A DNA stretch of 64,000 bases. Source: Verrucomicrobiaceae bacterium. GTDB lineage: Bacteria; Verrucomicrobiota; Verrucomicrobiia; Chthoniobacterales; JAATET01. Shown piece by piece: positions 8,842 through 17,013 of the stretch; position 1 is the first letter of the stretch, and every line of letters starts with the position of its first letter. Location of the stretch: NCBI GenBank assembly GCA_027488755.1, contig JAIYAZ010000103.1:1-64000 (forward strand), written 5' to 3'. Made by a program: the position numbers and the translations under genes. The notes beneath the pieces are model-generated. The model searched no databases. It saw nothing but the letters and a program-made list of their open reading frames with translations, and was not told the DNA's origin.

Positions 8842-9579
8842 CTAGCGGATAATGATGCCAGGCCGGGCACTCCGGAGTTTTTCTTTGGCCTCATCGGAGA
8901 CGAGTGTTTCCAAAAGATCGAGATTCTCAAGGGCGGGAAAAAAGTCGCGTCGCTGGCACAGCAGCGCGACAAAGTCATCACCGACTTGGGTTTCCCAGAG
9001 GTTCAACTCCTTGAGGTGTCGGAGCCGCGCAAGCGGTCGCAAGCCGGAACCACTGACCTTCGTTCGGGAGAGATCCAGCACTTCAAGATTGCGGCAGGCG
9101 GAGATGAATCCGGTGCCCCGATCAGAAATGGGAGTTTCATTGAGAGTGAGGACTCGAAGCTCGGGCAAGTCGCGGAGGAATTTTAGTGAGCGGTCCGTTA
9201 GGTGAGGATTGCGTTCAATACTCAAAAAATAAATGCCGGGAACGTCGAGTAGGTGCGAGTATCTGGGCGAAACATCCCAGGAATGAAATGGAAGCGGCGG
9301 TGGCGCAATACCAGTCAGATTCTGCAGCTCGCCAAGAAGCGGTCGTGGGTCGACAAGATCAATGAAACCTACCGCCAAGCCGTGATTGATATTCACCGAG
9401 ACGCCTCCGAACTGGTAGCCGTCGGAGCTGAAAGATTCGATTTTCTGAACGGCGTGGATGTAACGCTGACGAACGAGGATTGGTTGAATCAACAGGCTCC
9501 AGGTCATCCACAAAGTCCCGAGCAGCAAAACGATGCCAATCGTCGTTTTGCAATCGCGAGAGCTGACGGAAATAGTCAC
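8842..9579 (-). CDS. Membrane-anchored leucine-rich-repeat protein
   Basis: A 245-residue protein with one N-terminal membrane anchor (about 14-32) and the remainder probably outside the cytoplasm. From residue ~120 it has four or five leucine-rich repeats (LTDRSLKFLRDLPELRVLTL, TPISDRGTGF, LEVLDLSRTKVSGSGL, LKELNLWETQV) of the type with T-x-I/V-S/T-D-x-G turns found in Planctomycetes and Verrucomicrobiota. The repeats suggest protein binding; no enzymatic motif is seen. Codon and base use is clearly less GC-rich than neighbours, suggesting a different history. Confidence 0.7.
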   Translation of the reverse strand: MTISVSSRDCKTTIGIVLLLGTLWMTWSLLIQPILVRQRYIHAVQKIESFSSDGYQFGGVSVNINHGLAVGFIDLVDPRPLLGELQNLTGIAPPPLPFHSWDVSPRYSHLLDVPGIYFLSIERNPHLTDRSLKFLRDLPELRVLTLNETPISDRGTGFISACRNLEVLDLSRTKVSGSGLRPLARLRHLKELNLWETQVGDDFVALLCQRRDFFPALENLDLLETLVSDEAKEKLRSARPGIIIR

Positions 9580-9653
9580 TTCCAGATGCTTTGATTGCCC
9601 CGATGCTGCGTCCCAACTTTGCGCTTTAGTGAGTCGGCGGTGTAGTGGTCTTG

Positions 9654-10964
9654 TTACGTGGGAGAGGGGGATTCCTCGCCCCGCAGCGACAGCACGCGCG
9701 AAACGACCTCTTCGATGAGGTTGTTCGGGCAGGACGCCCCCGCGGTGATGCCCACGGTGACCGGGCGGTCAACCGGCAGCCAGTCAAACGCGAGCACCTC
9801 GCGCTTCTGGTGCAGGTCGTAGCGGGCGATTTTCTGGGCGGAGTGGAGGCAGGCGACGTTGCGCACGAAGTAGGTGGGGGTCGTTTTTTCGCCGATCTCC
9901 GCGAGGTGCGTGGTGTTCGAGCTGTTGTAGCCGCCCACGACGATGAGCAGGTCCAGCGGACCGTGAAGCAGCTCGAACAGGGCGTCCTGCCGCTCCTGCG
10001 TGGCGCCGCAGATCGTGTCGAAGAAGCGGAAGTTTCCCGCGTCGCCGCCGTCCCGCGCCGTGATGGCGGCTCGGAGGCGTCGTTGCACCTCCTCCGTCTC
10101 GCTGCGGAGCATGGTGGTTTGGTTCGCTACGCCCACGCGGGTCAGGTGCAGGTCGGGGTCGAAGCCGGGGGAGTGGGCGCCGGCAAAGCGGGCGAGGAAG
10201 GCCGCGCGGTCCCCGCCGTGGCGGATGTAGTTGCCGACAAGATCGGTTTCCTCAAGGTCCAGCACGACGAGGTAGTGGCCGGAGCCGTCGCCGAGGGCGC
10301 GGGAGGCCGTGGCGCGGGTCTCCTCGTGGCGGGCCTTGCCGTGGATGATGGAGGTGACCTGTTCGCGGGCGTTTTGGCGGACGCGTTTCCAGACGCTCAT
10401 GACGTCTCCGCAGGTGGTGTCCACGATCTGGCAGCCGCGCGCCTTGACGGCCTCGACGACGGAGACCTCCGCCCCGAAGGCCGGCACGATGACAACGTCC
10501 TCGGCGTTCAGCGCGGCGATGTCGACCTCGGCCGGGTGGGCGGCGAGGTGCTCGATGCCCATGGCGGCGATCTGGGCGTTGACGTCGGGGTTGTGGATGA
10601 TTTCTCCGAGCAGGAAAATCCGCTGCTTTGGGAAGACCTTGCGCGAGGCGTAGGCGAGGTCGATGGCGCGCTCGACGCCGTAACAAAACCCGAACTGCTT
10701 CGCGAGTCGCACGGTCGTCGTGCCGACGGTCAGCGTGCCGCCGCGGGCGCGAATCTCCTCCACGAGCGTGCTGCGGTAGTGGCTTTCAACCTCGGCCTGC
10801 ACGCGGGCCATGACCTCGGGCGTGCGCAGATTGACGCGGGGGGCGGGGCTCGGGCGGGTGGTGGGGTCGGCGGCCAAGGGAGGCGGGGAGCGGCGGGTTT
10901 CGGGAAGAGGGCGATGTCGCGCGGCCGCAGCGGACGCGACCGTACGCCCGCCTTCAAAACCCAA
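9654..10964 (-). CDS. ispH: 4-hydroxy-3-methylbut-2-enyl diphosphate reductase
   Basis: IspH carries out the last step of the MEP isoprenoid pathway, reducing HMBPP to IPP and DMAPP with a [4Fe-4S] cluster in the cytoplasm. The three cluster cysteines are seen in FGFCYGVERA (Cys94), IVDTTCGDV (Cys185) and FFDTICGATQERQ (Cys319). The protein is of the long type (over 400 residues) found in cyanobacteria, plants and Verrucomicrobiota, not the ~315-residue E. coli type. The start is uncertain: the ATG at 10964 gives 436 residues with a low-complexity lead; a TTG at 10877 or ATG at 10811 would trim it. The divergent neighbour starts 79 bases away. Confidence 0.95.
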   Translation of the reverse strand: MGFEGGRTVASAAAARHRPLPETRRSPPPLAADPTTRPSPAPRVNLRTPEVMARVQAEVESHYRSTLVEEIRARGGTLTVGTTTVRLAKQFGFCYGVERAIDLAYASRKVFPKQRIFLLGEIIHNPDVNAQIAAMGIEHLAAHPAEVDIAALNAEDVVIVPAFGAEVSVVEAVKARGCQIVDTTCGDVMSVWKRVRQNAREQVTSIIHGKARHEETRATASRALGDGSGHYLVVLDLEETDLVGNYIRHGGDRAAFLARFAGAHSPGFDPDLHLTRVGVANQTTMLRSETEEVQRRLRAAITARDGGDAGNFRFFDTICGATQERQDALFELLHGPLDLLIVVGGYNSSNTTHLAEIGEKTTPTYFVRNVACLHSAQKIARYDLHQKREVLAFDWLPVDRPVTVGITAGASCPNNLIEEVVSRVLSLRGEESPSPT

Positions 10965-11043
10965 ACCGGGCCGTTTGTCAAATGCCGCCCCGCGGCGAAA
11001 GGGTTGCGCTCCCGGGCCGGTGCCCTATCTTCTCCCCTCTTCC

Positions 11044-11568
11044 ATGTTGCGTGAGGACGACTTCCAGTATGCGCTCGAGAACACGCGGGTGATCCGCGCC
11101 CCCGAGCAGGCGATCCAAACCTTCGGCACGACGAGTTTCCGCTTTCTGCTCGTGACGGAGCTGATGGATGAGGCCAATCAGGTCCGGGTGCGCGACGGAC
11201 GCATCCACGCGGAGCGGCCGGCGATCATGACGCCGCAGCACTACTCGAAGTTGATGCTCGACGGGTTTGGCGACGAGGCCCGGAAGTTTGCGCGGTGGCT
11301 TGAGACGCGCGCGGCGGATTTGAAGTTCCTGCGTTACGGCTTTGAGTTCCGCAAGACGGACATCAGCGAGGAAGTCGTCCACGAGCCGAAGGAACAGGTC
11401 ATCGGGCGGCTCGGCGAGATTCTCGACGCGCGGCGCGAGCCGATGAGCACGATCATTGAGGGCGTGGACGACGCCTGGGAGGTTTGCCTGATGAAGTTTA
11501 CGGTCGAAATGGTGCAGCGTTCCGCGGGGGAAAACCTGGCCGAATGGAAACGCCGGGGCCTGCTGTGA
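11044..11568 (+). CDS. Conserved-looking protein of unknown function
   Basis: A 174-residue soluble protein starting MLREDDFQYALENTRVI. I do not recognise the family. It is well ordered in appearance: a strand-rich first half (TFGTTSFRFLLVTELMDEAN, VRVRDGRIHAERP) and a helical second half with a charged EEVVHEPKEQVIGRLGEI segment, and no membrane segment or signal peptide. The start was chosen because upstream codons are part of the ispH promoter region. It is divergent from ispH and 49 bases upstream of the LysM protein gene, so it may share its transcript. Confidence 0.6.
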   Translation: MLREDDFQYALENTRVIRAPEQAIQTFGTTSFRFLLVTELMDEANQVRVRDGRIHAERPAIMTPQHYSKLMLDGFGDEARKFARWLETRAADLKFLRYGFEFRKTDISEEVVHEPKEQVIGRLGEILDARREPMSTIIEGVDDAWEVCLMKFTVEMVQRSAGENLAEWKRRGLL

Positions 11569-11617
11569 GCGGCATTCGCGCTTCCCATCGCGGGTTTGGT
11601 TCGGCAGTCTTTTCCGA

Positions 11618-12472
11618 ATGAAGTTGTTCAAGTTCCTCATCGTGTTCGCGCTGGCGGTCGCGATCTTTGGAACGGCGGGCTTCTTCGCCTACCAGCTTTA
11701 CCTGAAGCCCGCCGCGGAGGAGAAGCGGGAGGAAAAGACGCTCGCCGAGGCCCCGCCGCCCACGCCGACGCCGGATTACAGCCTGCCCGCGTTTGAGAAG
11801 GCGGAGGCGATCCGCAAAGCCGGCAATCTCCTCGAAGCGCGGGAGGCGTTTCTCCAGTTCCTCGCGCAATACCCGCAATCCACCAAGCTCGGCGAGGCCC
11901 GGGACGCGGTGGGCGAAATCAACACCCGCTTCGTCTTCACCGCGATGCCCGCGCCGGACAAAATCGACTACACCGTCGTGGCCGGTGATTCGCTGCTGCG
12001 CGTCGCCGGAAAAACGAAGTCCAACGCCGAGCTCATCCTGCGCTCGAACAACCTCGCGACCATCGACCTGCAAATCGGCCAGGCGCTGCGCATCCCGCAG
12101 CTCGACACCGCGCTGGTGCTGAACCGCGAAGCCCGCACGCTCACGCTTCTCAATCACGGCCAGTTCTTCAAGGAATACGCGCTGCTCGCCGTCGACCTGC
12201 CGGCAGCGGCCAGCCAGGGCGAGGTCGCGACCGACGTCCGCGACAAGGTCGCCCTCAAGGGCGGCGAGCGGGTCGCGTTCGGCGGCCGGGATTACCTCGG
12301 CAGCGAACGCTGGATCATGCTTGGCGTGGCGAATGCCGTCATTCGCGGCCGGCCCGAGCCCGGGGCGGACGGCCAGCCGGCGCCCATGCCGCCCGGCATT
12401 GTTCTTAGCCAGGAAGACATCGAAGAAATTTTTCCGCTCGTGTCCCGGGGCACGAAGGTCACCATCCAATAA
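11618..12472 (+). CDS. Membrane-anchored LysM protein with degenerate YkuD-like domain
   Basis: A 284-residue protein with an N-terminal membrane anchor (5-27), a charged Pro-rich linker, a TPR-like helical pair (55-100), a LysM domain (about 117-160: YTVVAGDSLLRVAGK ... GQALRIP) and a C-terminal domain (163-284). LysM domains bind peptidoglycan. The last domain ends IVLSQEDIEEIFPLVSRGTK, closely like the end of YkuD L,D-transpeptidases (CIRMSNEDIEELF..VPVGTPV), but the catalytic HGC motif is replaced by PPGIV at 258-262, so the nucleophilic cysteine is absent. It is probably a non-catalytic envelope protein. accA starts 6 bases downstream. Confidence 0.7.
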   Translation: MKLFKFLIVFALAVAIFGTAGFFAYQLYLKPAAEEKREEKTLAEAPPPTPTPDYSLPAFEKAEAIRKAGNLLEAREAFLQFLAQYPQSTKLGEARDAVGEINTRFVFTAMPAPDKIDYTVVAGDSLLRVAGKTKSNAELILRSNNLATIDLQIGQALRIPQLDTALVLNREARTLTLLNHGQFFKEYALLAVDLPAAASQGEVATDVRDKVALKGGERVAFGGRDYLGSERWIMLGVANAVIRGRPEPGADGQPAPMPPGIVLSQEDIEEIFPLVSRGTKVTIQ

Positions 12473-12478
12473 CGCATC

Positions 12479-13441
12479 ATGAGGGTTACACCGCTGGATT
12501 TCGAAAAGCCGATCGTCGAGCTCGAACACAAGCTTGAGGACATCAAGAAGCACCTGCAGGGGCAGGACATGGGTCTCGATCCCGAGGTGCAGCGCATCGC
12601 CTCGCGCATCGAGCAGACGCGGCGGGAGATTTACGAAAACCTCTCCGCATGGCAGCGTGTGCAGATCGCCCGGCACATCCAGCGCCCGTTTTTCCTCGAT
12701 TACGTCAACCTCGCGTTCACCGATTTCGTGGAACTGCACGGAGACCGTCTCTTCGGGGATGATGCGTCCATGCCCGGCGGCCTCGCCAAAATCGGCGACA
12801 TTCCCTGCGTGGTCATCGGCCAGCAAAAGGGCCGCGACGTGAAGGAAAACATCCTCCGCAACTTCGGCTGCCCGAACCCCGAAGGCTACCGCAAAGCCCT
12901 CCGCCTCATGCGCCTGGCCGAGAAGTTCCATCTTCCCGTCGTGACCCTCATCGACACCCCCGGCGCCTTCCCCGGCATCGGGGCCGAGGAGCGGCACATC
13001 GCGGAGGCCATCGCCGTGAACCTGCGCGAAATGATGGTGCTCCGCACGCCGATCGTGAGCGTGGTCATCGGCGAGGGCGGCTCCGGCGGGGCCCTCGGCA
13101 TCGGCGTCTCCGACCGCGTGCTCATGCTTGAGAATGCCTATTACTCCGTGATCAGCCCGGAGGGATGCGCCGCCATTCTCTGGAAGCACCGCAAACACGC
13201 CCCCGAGGCCGCCGAGGCGCTCAAGATCAACGCCAAGGCTCTGCTCGAACTCGGGGTGATCGACGGCATCATCCGCGAGCCGCTCGGCGGCGCCCACCAC
13301 GATCACACGGCCGCGGCCGACCTGCTCCGCGAGGGCATCCTCGCCGCGCTGGCGGAAACGATGAAGCTCCCGACGGACAAACTCGTCGAGCAGCGTTACG
13401 ACAAGTTCCGCCGCATGGGCGTGGTCGCCGAGGAGGCCTAG
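12479..13441 (+). CDS. accA: Acetyl-CoA carboxylase carboxyltransferase subunit alpha
   Basis: AccA, with AccD, moves the carboxyl group from carboxybiotin to acetyl-CoA, making malonyl-CoA for fatty acid synthesis. The 320-residue length is standard. The N-terminal helical region (LDFEKPIVELEHKLEDIKK) and the crotonase-like core with GGLAKIGDIPCVVIGQQKG, TLIDTPGAFPGIGAEERHIA and GEGGSGGALGIGVSDRVLML are typical. accD is not in the window. It lies 6 bases after the LysM gene and ends convergent with a CDF transporter gene 12 bases away. Confidence 0.97.
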   Translation: MRVTPLDFEKPIVELEHKLEDIKKHLQGQDMGLDPEVQRIASRIEQTRREIYENLSAWQRVQIARHIQRPFFLDYVNLAFTDFVELHGDRLFGDDASMPGGLAKIGDIPCVVIGQQKGRDVKENILRNFGCPNPEGYRKALRLMRLAEKFHLPVVTLIDTPGAFPGIGAEERHIAEAIAVNLREMMVLRTPIVSVVIGEGGSGGALGIGVSDRVLMLENAYYSVISPEGCAAILWKHRKHAPEAAEALKINAKALLELGVIDGIIREPLGGAHHDHTAAADLLREGILAALAETMKLPTDKLVEQRYDKFRRMGVVAEEA

Positions 13442-13453
13442 CCCTTCGCCGCG

Positions 13454-14365
13454 TTACGGGCGGCCCGCGGGTTCGATGTGGACCGTCACATCGCCGAGGC
13501 GCAGGCCGGCCTGCAGGAGGTGATCCTTCACCTCGTGGGAGACCTCGTGCCCGCGGTAGACGGTCATCCCGCCGGGCACGCGAATGTGGAGGTCCGCGAT
13601 GAACATAAGCCCGCTTTTGCGCACCCGGCATTTCTCGGCGTTGACGACATCGGGGACCTCGCAGGCGATGCGCATGATGTCCCCGGCCAGTTGGGGCGAA
13701 ACCTGTTCGTCGATGACTTCGCCGACGCCCTTGCGCAGCATCACGAAGCCGTTGCGCAGAATGATCACGCAGGAAAACAGGGCGGCCCAGTCGTCGCCGG
13801 AGCGCCAGGCGGGTCCGCCGATCAAGGCCACCGAGATGCCCGCAAACGCCGCAATCGACGTGATGGCATCGGACCGGTGGTGCCAGGCGTCGGCCTGCAT
13901 CGCGGAGCTGCCCACGCGTTTCCCCGCATTCATCAGCGTGCGGTAAAAGCCCTCCTTGATGGCGATGACCAGCGCCAGCACGATCAGGGTCCACCCGCTC
14001 GGCATCGGCGCGGGCTGCCCGGTGCCGGTGTGGAACTGAAACAGCTCCACCGCGCTATGGACCGCGACGGAAGCGCCCGCGGCCAAGAGAAAAATCGCGC
14101 CCACCACGGCCGCGAGGGACTCCAATTTGCCGTGTCCGTAGGGGTGCTCCTCATCCGGCGGCTTTCCGGCGTAGAGCAGGGCACCCCAGATCAGGATCGA
14201 GCTGATCACGTCGAGGGAGGACTCCAGGCCGTCGGCGATGAGGGCGTTCGAATGGCCCCACCACCCGGCGAGAATTTTCACCACCGCCAGGGTGGCGTTG
14301 GCGATGACCCCATAGAGCACCAGGCGACTGCCGGCGTGGCTGCGTTCCTGGAGGGTGGCTTCCAT
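13454..14365 (-). CDS. Cation diffusion facilitator (FieF/MamB-like)
   Basis: A 303-residue CDF exporter for divalent cations (Fe, Mn or Zn class) with six membrane segments and a cytoplasmic C-terminal domain. Metal-site motifs are ADGLESSLDV in helix 2 and DAWHHRSDAITS in helix 5. PYGHGKLESLAAV in the loop before helix 3 is the family hallmark. There is no His-rich N-terminus, unlike the exporter at 7.9 kb, and the helix-2 motif differs, so metal preference probably differs. It is separated by 22 bases from the upstream secreted-protein gene, so it may be the tail of the dap-folK transcript. Confidence 0.92.
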   Translation of the reverse strand: MEATLQERSHAGSRLVLYGVIANATLAVVKILAGWWGHSNALIADGLESSLDVISSILIWGALLYAGKPPDEEHPYGHGKLESLAAVVGAIFLLAAGASVAVHSAVELFQFHTGTGQPAPMPSGWTLIVLALVIAIKEGFYRTLMNAGKRVGSSAMQADAWHHRSDAITSIAAFAGISVALIGGPAWRSGDDWAALFSCVIILRNGFVMLRKGVGEVIDEQVSPQLAGDIMRIACEVPDVVNAEKCRVRKSGLMFIADLHIRVPGGMTVYRGHEVSHEVKDHLLQAGLRLGDVTVHIEPAGRP

Positions 14366-14387
14366 GGGTGGGGGAGGGGGCCCCGGG

Positions 14388-14840
14388 TTATTCGATGAAG
14401 CGGCTGAAACTCATCACGCCCGCGGCCGGGGCGTAGTCCGTGGAATCCTCCAGCCGCTTTAGGTAGGCGAGGGGCTCGGCGTCTTCCTGGAGAAGCGGCA
14501 CCTGACCGGGGCCGACCCATTCCTTCGGATGCTGAACAATCCGATACTTCAGCGTAATCAGATCATCAGGCTTCAAATCGGTGCGCGTGCGGCCCACCTT
14601 GAGCACCTGAGCGACGACGGCAACCTCCTGAGCCGTGGCGTCATCGGGAGCCGGGGTCGATTCCACGCGAAGCACCTTGATGCGGAGGACCTCCGGGGCT
14701 TCGGCCTGCATTTTTTCGTAGGCAGAGGGGGGCAGTTCGGCGCGGACTTCGGCGAAGGGGCCCGTTCCGAGGGCGACGCAAAGCGCCCAAAGCGCCGCGG
14801 AAAAAAACTTATGCGTTTTACAGATCAAAGCGTGTAACAT
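14388..14840 (-). CDS. Secreted protein of unknown function
   Basis: A 150-residue protein with an N-terminal signal peptide (basic CKTHK, hydrophobic core FFSAALWALCVALG, likely cleavage after VRA near residue 34). The mature part (YEKMQAEAPEVLRIKVLRVE, VVAQVLKVGRTRTDLKPDDL, ITLKYRI) looks like a small beta-barrel, resembling an OB-type or NosD-like secretion domain, but no family is named with confidence. The start at 14840 overlaps the last 16 bases of folK. It sits between folK and a CDF gene in a leftward run. Confidence 0.6.
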   Translation of the reverse strand: MLHALICKTHKFFSAALWALCVALGTGPFAEVRAELPPSAYEKMQAEAPEVLRIKVLRVESTPAPDDATAQEVAVVAQVLKVGRTRTDLKPDDLITLKYRIVQHPKEWVGPGQVPLLQEDAEPLAYLKRLEDSTDYAPAAGVMSFSRFIE

Positions 14841-15325
14841 GTTGGAAGTAATGGGGATGGAGATTCTTGTGTCAGCCGGTTTATCTGCTCGCACAGACTG
14901 CGGGTTTCGCCCGGCAGGACCCGGTCGGGACAGATTTCGGCGAAGGGCACCAGCACGAAGAGACGCTCCATGGCGCGGGGGTGCGGCAGGGAGAGTTCCG
15001 GCGTGTGGCATTGGTGATCATCCGCGTAGATGAGGTCCAGGTCGACGGTGCGGGGAGCATTTTTTGGGCGCACGGCGGGACGGGCGGCGTCGCGTTCGAT
15101 GGTTTGGAGCCATTCCAGAAGCTCGGGGATGGAGCCCGGGAAGCCGAATTCCACGGCGGCGTTGAGGAAGCGGGGGGAGCCGGGCGGGCAGTCCACGGGC
15201 TCGGTTTCGTAAACGCGGGAGGCGTGGAAGGGCGGTTGGGCCTTTTCGCGGAGGCGGGCGACGGCTTGCTGGAGGCGCTCGGCGCGGTCGCCGAGGTTCG
15301 AGCCGAGGGCGATGCCGACGCGCAT
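14825..15325 (-). CDS. folK: 2-amino-4-hydroxy-6-hydroxymethyldihydropteridine diphosphokinase
   Basis: FolK transfers pyrophosphate from ATP to 6-hydroxymethyl-7,8-dihydropterin in folate synthesis. The 166-residue protein has the family landmarks: the N-terminal GIALGSNLGDRAERL, the VYETEPVDCPPGSPRFLNAAVEF strand-loop (split here by eye), and the signature PRTVDLDLIY near residue 95, then PHPRAMERLFVLVPFAEI. The length is normal. It is 36 bases downstream of dapB and overlaps the next gene by 16 bases. Confidence 0.95.
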   Translation of the reverse strand: MRVGIALGSNLGDRAERLQQAVARLREKAQPPFHASRVYETEPVDCPPGSPRFLNAAVEFGFPGSIPELLEWLQTIERDAARPAVRPKNAPRTVDLDLIYADDHQCHTPELSLPHPRAMERLFVLVPFAEICPDRVLPGETRSLCEQINRLTQESPSPLLPTCYTL

Positions 15326-15361
15326 GGGAATCGGGGACCGGGCGGGAGGGGCGACCGGGCC

Positions 15362-16102
15362 TCAGTGAAGCCCGAGCACATCCTGCATGTCGTAGAGGCC
15401 GGCGGGCTGGGTGACGGCCCATTTGGCGGCGCGGAGGGCACCGAGGGCGAAGGTGTCGCGGGAGGAGGCCTTGTGGGTGAGTTCCACGCGTTCGCCGACG
15501 TTTGCGAAGATCACGGTGTGGTCGCCGACGACGTCGCCGCCGCGCACGGCGTGCATGCCGATCTCCGTGCGGGTGCGTTCGCCGACCATGCCTTCGCGGC
15601 CGTGGCGGGTATCGGTGGCGTATTGGAGGTCGCGCACTTCGGCGAGGATTTCCCCGAGGCGGCGGGCGGTGCCGCTGGGGGAGTCCTTTTTGAGGCGGTG
15701 GTGCATTTCCACGACCTCGAGGTCGAATTCCGGGCCGAGGATTTCCGCCGCGCGCCGGGTGAGCCAGAAGAGGGTGTTCACGCCCACGCTGAAATTCGGC
15801 GCGAACACGACCGGGATCCGCGCGGCGGCGGCGTGGATGGCGGCGCGCTGGGCGTCGGTGTGTCCCGTGGTGCCGATGACGAGCGCCTTGCCGGCTTCGG
15901 CGCAGGCCGCGGCGACGTCGGGGGTCACCGGGGCATGGGTGAAATCAATCACGGCATCGGCCCCGGGAAGGGCGGCGACGAGGTCGTCCCCGGCATCGAT
16001 GGCGGCGGCGACGGTGAGCTCGGCGTCCTGCGCGGCGCCGCTCAGCAGGGCCTGGCCCATGCGGCCGCGGGAGCCGTTGATGATCACTCGAAGGGGAGGC
16101 AT
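15362..16102 (-). CDS. dapB: 4-hydroxy-tetrahydrodipicolinate reductase
   Basis: DapB reduces hydroxytetrahydrodipicolinate with NAD(P)H in the diaminopimelate/lysine pathway. The 246-residue protein has the nucleotide-binding start VIINGSRGRMG, VIDFTHAP, the VIGTTGH loop, NFSVGVNTLFWL and the catalytic segment MHHRLKKDSPSGTA with the conserved His and Lys. The start at 16102 leaves 11 bases after dapA; the longer frame runs into dapA antisense-looking sequence. It is the third gene of the dapF-dapA-dapB run. Confidence 0.97.
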   Translation of the reverse strand: MPPLRVIINGSRGRMGQALLSGAAQDAELTVAAAIDAGDDLVAALPGADAVIDFTHAPVTPDVAAACAEAGKALVIGTTGHTDAQRAAIHAAAARIPVVFAPNFSVGVNTLFWLTRRAAEILGPEFDLEVVEMHHRLKKDSPSGTARRLGEILAEVRDLQYATDTRHGREGMVGERTRTEIGMHAVRGGDVVGDHTVIFANVGERVELTHKASSRDTFALGALRAAKWAVTQPAGLYDMQDVLGLH

Positions 16103-16113
16103 AGCGGGCGGGA

Positions 16114-16998
16114 TCAGGCGGCGGGCAGAATGCCGTGGGCGCGCAACGAGGCGAGCACGCGTTCCTGGCTGGCCGGGCCCATTTCGCAGAGCGGGAGGCG
16201 GACTTCGGGGCTCATGCGGCCGAGCTGGGCGAGCGCGAACTTGGTCGGCACGGGGTTGGGTTCGAGGAAAATGTCCTGGAAGAAGCGGTAATACTTGAAG
16301 TGGAGCTTCTGGGCACCGGCGGGCTTGCCGGCCAGCCAGGAGCCGACGAGGTGCACGACCTCGCGGGGAATGATGTTCGAGGCCACGCTCACGACGCCGA
16401 CGGCGCCGGCGGCAAGAAACTGCAGGGTCGCGTAGTCGTCCCCGGAGAGGATTTCGAACTCCGCCGGCGTGCGCAGGCGAATTTGGTTCACCCGATCCAT
16501 GCTGCCGCCGGATTCCTTGATGGCGCGGATGTTCGGACAATCCACCGCGAGGCGGGCCACGGTCTCGACGCTGATCTCGATCCCGCACCGGCCGGGGATG
16601 CTGTAGAGGACGATGGGCGTGCGCACGGCCTCGGCGATGGCGCGAAAGTGGCGGTAGACCCCCTCGGGCGAGGGTTTGTTGTAGTAGGGCGCGACGGAAA
16701 GCAGGGCGTCGACCCCGAGCTTTTCGGCCTCGACGGAAAGTTCGATGGCTTCGCGGGTTGAGTTGGAGCCGGCCCCGGCGATGACCTTGCAGCGGCCGTT
16801 GGCGGCTTCCACGGCGACGCGAATGACGTCGAGATGCTCCTCGTGGCTGAGGGTGGGGGATTCGCCGGTGGTGCCCACGGGGACGATGCCCGTGATGCCC
16901 TCCGCGATCTGAACCTCAATCAAATCGCGGAATGCGGCTTCGTCGAAGCGCCCGTCGCGAAACGGCGTGACGAGCGCGGTATGCGTGCCTTCAAACAT
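16114..16998 (-). CDS. dapA: 4-hydroxy-tetrahydrodipicolinate synthase
   Basis: DapA condenses pyruvate with aspartate semialdehyde, the committed step to diaminopimelate and lysine. The 294-residue TIM barrel shows GTTGESPTLSHEEH, the tyrosine site in APYYNKPSPEG, and the Schiff-base lysine in IRAIKESGGSMDR. The length is standard. It begins 15 bases after dapF and ends 11 bases before dapB, forming a compact diaminopimelate operon. Confidence 0.97.
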   Translation of the reverse strand: MFEGTHTALVTPFRDGRFDEAAFRDLIEVQIAEGITGIVPVGTTGESPTLSHEEHLDVIRVAVEAANGRCKVIAGAGSNSTREAIELSVEAEKLGVDALLSVAPYYNKPSPEGVYRHFRAIAEAVRTPIVLYSIPGRCGIEISVETVARLAVDCPNIRAIKESGGSMDRVNQIRLRTPAEFEILSGDDYATLQFLAAGAVGVVSVASNIIPREVVHLVGSWLAGKPAGAQKLHFKYYRFFQDIFLEPNPVPTKFALAQLGRMSPEVRLPLCEMGPASQERVLASLRAHGILPAA

Positions 16999-17013
16999 GG
17001 TCGGCGAGCATAC

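Noticed and set aside
14867-16291. A 474-codon plus-strand frame over folK, dapB and dapA
   Set aside because: It runs across three genes on the other strand, and its composition is an antisense artefact.
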